A stretch of DNA of 64,000 bases from CAVWZH01 sp963765285. Lineage in GTDB: Bacteria; Acidobacteriota; Terriglobia; Terriglobales; Acidobacteriaceae. Both the position numbers and the translations under genes were made by a program. Each line of letters starts with the position of its first letter. Within the stretch, counting starts at the first letter, position 1. The notes beneath the pieces are model-generated. The model had not been told where the DNA came from. It saw only the letters and a list, made by a program, of their open reading frames with translations, and did not search any database. The stretch spans positions 558,001 to 622,000 of the forward strand of contig CAVXVR010000004.1 in assembly GCA_963765285.1 (NCBI GenBank). The letters are read 5' to 3'. Below, piece after piece: positions 62,801 to 64,000 of the stretch.

Positions 62801-63053
62801 GATCGCCGGCAATTCCCGATGCCGTCAGTGAACGCCCGCCGCGAAACGGCCCGATCACGCGATACTTCATGCCTTTGAAAAGCGGATCCTCATTGTTGTT
62901 CTTGGCGGTCGACTCCTGGGCAGATGTGGACGTCTGATCGGCCGACGGCTCCGCTTTCGGTTTGCTGTCTGGCCCAGACTTGGTCTGGGACAACACCCAG
63001 CTTGGGAGGCTCAACCACAGCACAAGGACAAACCACAGCGTTCTCTTAGTCAT
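59802..63053 (-). CDS. Sortilin/VPS10-like BNR-repeat secreted protein
   Basis: 1083 aa from ATG 63053 (MTKRTLWFVLVLWL), with AGGA upstream. Signal peptide, then about ten beta-propeller blades with Asp-box motifs (TTDGAVTW, TLDGGKSW, TLDGGKTW, SDDGGTTW, SDDGGETW, SVDGGRSF, SLDGGKTW, THDGGKNW). The C-terminal 350 residues are a beta-sandwich and helical domain (e.g. PGQYQVRLTVDGKS). Such proteins are widespread in Acidobacteriota and Bacteroidota and are usually annotated as VPS10-type or glycosyl-hydrolase-like; enzyme activity is unproven. Confidence 0.88.
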   Translation of the reverse strand: MTKRTLWFVLVLWLSLPSWVLSQTKSGPDSKPKAEPSADQTSTSAQESTAKNNNEDPLFKGMKYRVIGPFRGGRSLTASGIAGDPTTYYFGATGGGVWKTTDGAVTWTPVFDKQAVSAIGSLAIAPSDPNIVYVGTGEACIRGNISHGDGVYRTLDGGKSWKNVGLRDSRAIGKVIVNPHDANIVLVAALGHPYGPNTERGIFRTLDGGKTWEKVLYKDENTGGIDVAFDPRNANIVFASLWQARRTPWSLSSGGPGSGLYRSDDGGTTWKHLEEHGLPKGPYGRIGVSVAANSERVYALIEAAEGGLFRSDDGGETWQAVNDNHSLSQRPWYYMHVFADPQDSDTVYIANVDFYRSVDGGRSFNKVKVPHGDNHGMWIDPRNSKRMIVSNDGGVTVSLDGGKTWTREDNQPTAQFYHVITDNRTPYYVYGAQQDNSTIAIASRSDDGTIGRPDWYAVGGGEAGYIAPSPLDPNIVFAGDYEGLITRFDKRTGQTKNITSSPEVSDGNGAADLEHRFQWTAPILISPNDPHVLYHGGERLFKTTDEGMHWEAISPDLTRNDKSKQQASGGPITKDDTGTEYYDTIFAVAESAVVKNLIWAGTDDGLIQITHDGGKNWSNVTPKELPEWSRISLIEASQHDAGTAYVAVDRHQLDDMRPYIYKTNDYGKSWSKITNGIPENTFVRAVREDPKKRGLLYAGTETGVYVSFNEGADWRSLQLNLPTAPVHDLAVKNDDLVVATHGRAFWILDDLSPLRQFSDEVAKQDVHLYTPATAFRFHNGEAPPKPVLTGQNPPPGGVIYFWLKTLPKGETTIEILDSTGKVVRKYSSAKTKLPDEPLNPEDKKPEKQIKMEAGLNRFLWDMRYEGASRVPDYYLFEYKEGALGPYAVPGQYQVRLTVDGKSQTAPLEVKLDPRVTVSQADLQKQFDLGIQIRDQLSAVYDAVNQIQDVRTQVQGLKRRLPESAKPVIAAADELDPKLLAVRDELFQIKIKANEDSLAYPQKVDSKLAFLALVVADGTDSAPTDVCFQEFSRLKKQSDDLLARWAGIQKNELAAFQKVVAGQNIQAVVVPTAESAGSVGEEPR

Positions 63054-63145
63054 GGATTTCCTGGGAAGCACGAGTTTTGCTCTCCGAAACGCGGGGCAGG
63101 AGGGCCGATGACTATCTTACTGCCAGGACATGAGTTGGCGAAAGG

Positions 63146-64000
63146 CTACTGTTTCTTCTTCCCCATCAATTCCTCCCGCGCCGCCTGCAGTTCTTTGCGC
63201 TTCGCGGCGCCCACCTCCGGATAAGCAAGCCCCAGCTCCTCCAGCCGGTCGACAATTGCCGCGGCCACGGTGAGCCATGTGAACCATTTGTTATCCGCCG
63301 GAACCACAAACCAGGGCGCATGCTTGCTTGCGGTATTCGCGATCATGTCCTCATAGGCCGCCATGTACTCGTCCCAGTATTGCCGTTCCCTCACGTCGGC
63401 GGCAGAAAACTTCCAGTTCTTCTCAGGCTCGTCCAGCCGGGCCAGAAAGCGCTTCTTCTGCTCTTTCTTCGAAACATTTAAAAAGAACTTCAAAATCACC
63501 ACGCCGTTGTGCCAGAGGTATCGCTCAAAGTTACAAATGTCGTGGAAGCGGTCCTGCCAGATGTCTTTTGTGATCAGCGACGGAGGAATCTTCTCACTCG
63601 CCAACGCCTCTTTATGAACCCGGACGACCAGCACTTCCTCGTAGTACGACCGGTTGAAGATTCCTATGTGACCGCGCTCGGGCAAGCATTTCATGGTGCG
63701 CCAGAGGAAGTCGTGGTCCAGTTCTTCCGCCGAGGGAACTTTAAACGAATACACCTGGCATCCCTCCGGATTCACGCCCGACATGACGTGTTTGATCGCG
63801 CCGTCCTTTCCGGCCGCGTCGATGGCCTGAAAGATCAGCAGCACCGCCCAGCAGTCCTGGGCGTAGAGCTTGTCCTGCAATTCCGCCATTCGCGCCACTC
63901 CCTTTTGCAGCAACTGCTCGGCGGCAACTTTGGAATGCAGTTTTCCGGTATCGGCGGGCTCGAAATCCTTCAGACGGAATTTGTCCCCGTCAACTACGCG
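63146..64000 (-). CDS. ppk2: PPK2-family polyphosphate kinase (partial, runs off the right edge)
   Basis: The frame is open to the last base of the window, so the 5' end is missing; 284 residues are visible. Upstream of the apparent TTG at 63913 the sequence still reads as protein (FRLKDFEPADTGKL). Motifs: Walker A-like FQAIDAAGKDGAIKHVM, the lid region and FNRSYYEEVLVVRVH, Walker B-like VVILKFFLNVSKKEQKKRF. PPK2 enzymes transfer phosphate between polyphosphate and nucleotides. The terminal segment is Lys-rich (GKKKQ). Confidence 0.92.
   Translation of the reverse strand, partial: RVVDGDKFRLKDFEPADTGKLHSKVAAEQLLQKGVARMAELQDKLYAQDCWAVLLIFQAIDAAGKDGAIKHVMSGVNPEGCQVYSFKVPSAEELDHDFLWRTMKCLPERGHIGIFNRSYYEEVLVVRVHKEALASEKIPPSLITKDIWQDRFHDICNFERYLWHNGVVILKFFLNVSKKEQKKRFLARLDEPEKNWKFSAADVRERQYWDEYMAAYEDMIANTASKHAPWFVVPADNKWFTWLTVAAAIVDRLEELGLAYPEVGAAKRKELQAAREELMGKKKQ

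Noticed and set aside
1..64000. CRISPR array, tRNA or rRNA genes, integrase or attachment site
   Set aside because: No regularly spaced direct repeats with unique spacers, no cloverleaf-like or rRNA sequence and no recombinase gene were seen by eye; a tRNAscan or CRISPR finder run would be decisive.

Overview
The window looks like a chromosomal segment of an Acidobacteriota (Terriglobia/Koribacter-like) genome. The evidence is high GC, an Oar-type TonB-dependent receptor with a carboxypeptidase-regulatory N-terminus, many secreted Big/Ig-like and beta-propeller proteins, LuxR-type tandem-HTH regulators, LytTR two-component genes and abundant short dispersed repeats. This assignment is an inference from protein style; no rRNA, tRNA or CRISPR array was seen.

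Layout. (1) 1-13.1 kb: an accessory surface/secretion island. A minus-strand run encodes an Ig-repeat protein that leaves the window on the left, a DsbA-like thioredoxin-fold protein, two paralogous eight-cysteine secreted proteins, an STN-domain protein and a low-complexity secreted protein. Opposite them lie a LuxR regulator, a PilZ protein, a lipoprotein that fuses Big_2 repeats to the same eight-cysteine domain, a tandem LuxR-HTH locus and a GAF-TonB fusion. A LytTR response regulator and a DUF1272-containing LytS-type kinase follow. (2) 13.7-17.3 kb: a 1200-aa TonB-dependent receptor with a clear terminator. (3) 17.4-26.9 kb: DUF2127, a FetAB-type ABC transporter, DHH hydrolase, two zinc-ribbon membrane proteins, a Fur-family regulator, penicillin acylase and a propeller lipoprotein. 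(4) 27-32 kb: homocysteine methyltransferase/MTHFR fusion, xseB, two small genes, ispA, then a fluoride riboswitch with crcB and DUF190. (5) 32-46.7 kb: secreted unknown, GH94-like enzyme, FAD oxidoreductase, orphan HigA, BshB1-like deacetylase, O-methyltransferase, UPF0173 hydrolase, hpt, GAF-GAF-SpoIIE phosphatase overlapping lysA, TPR protein and di-heme oxidoreductase. (6) 47-64 kb: amidohydrolase, nadK, tlyA, DUF4331, yebC, ECF sigma factor with a small membrane gene, an AI-2E half protein, purQ, secreted proteins, a Gfo/Idh/MocA oxidoreductase, a sortilin-like BNR protein and a PPK2 gene that leaves the window on the right.

The most interesting local system is the eight-cysteine secreted family (three copies within 6.1 kb). 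It sits beside a DsbA-like oxidoreductase and an STN protein, and shares promoter elements. The simplest reading is an oxidatively folded extracellular protein module with its own regulators; this is inference.

A second window-wide observation is a series of single-base frame breaks: ten insertions and one probable deletion, in otherwise well-preserved genes such as fetA, lysA, nadK and yebC. Because housekeeping genes are hit and each is restored by one base (two in fetA), sequence or assembly error is the leading explanation. These genes are annotated here over their full reconstructed span.
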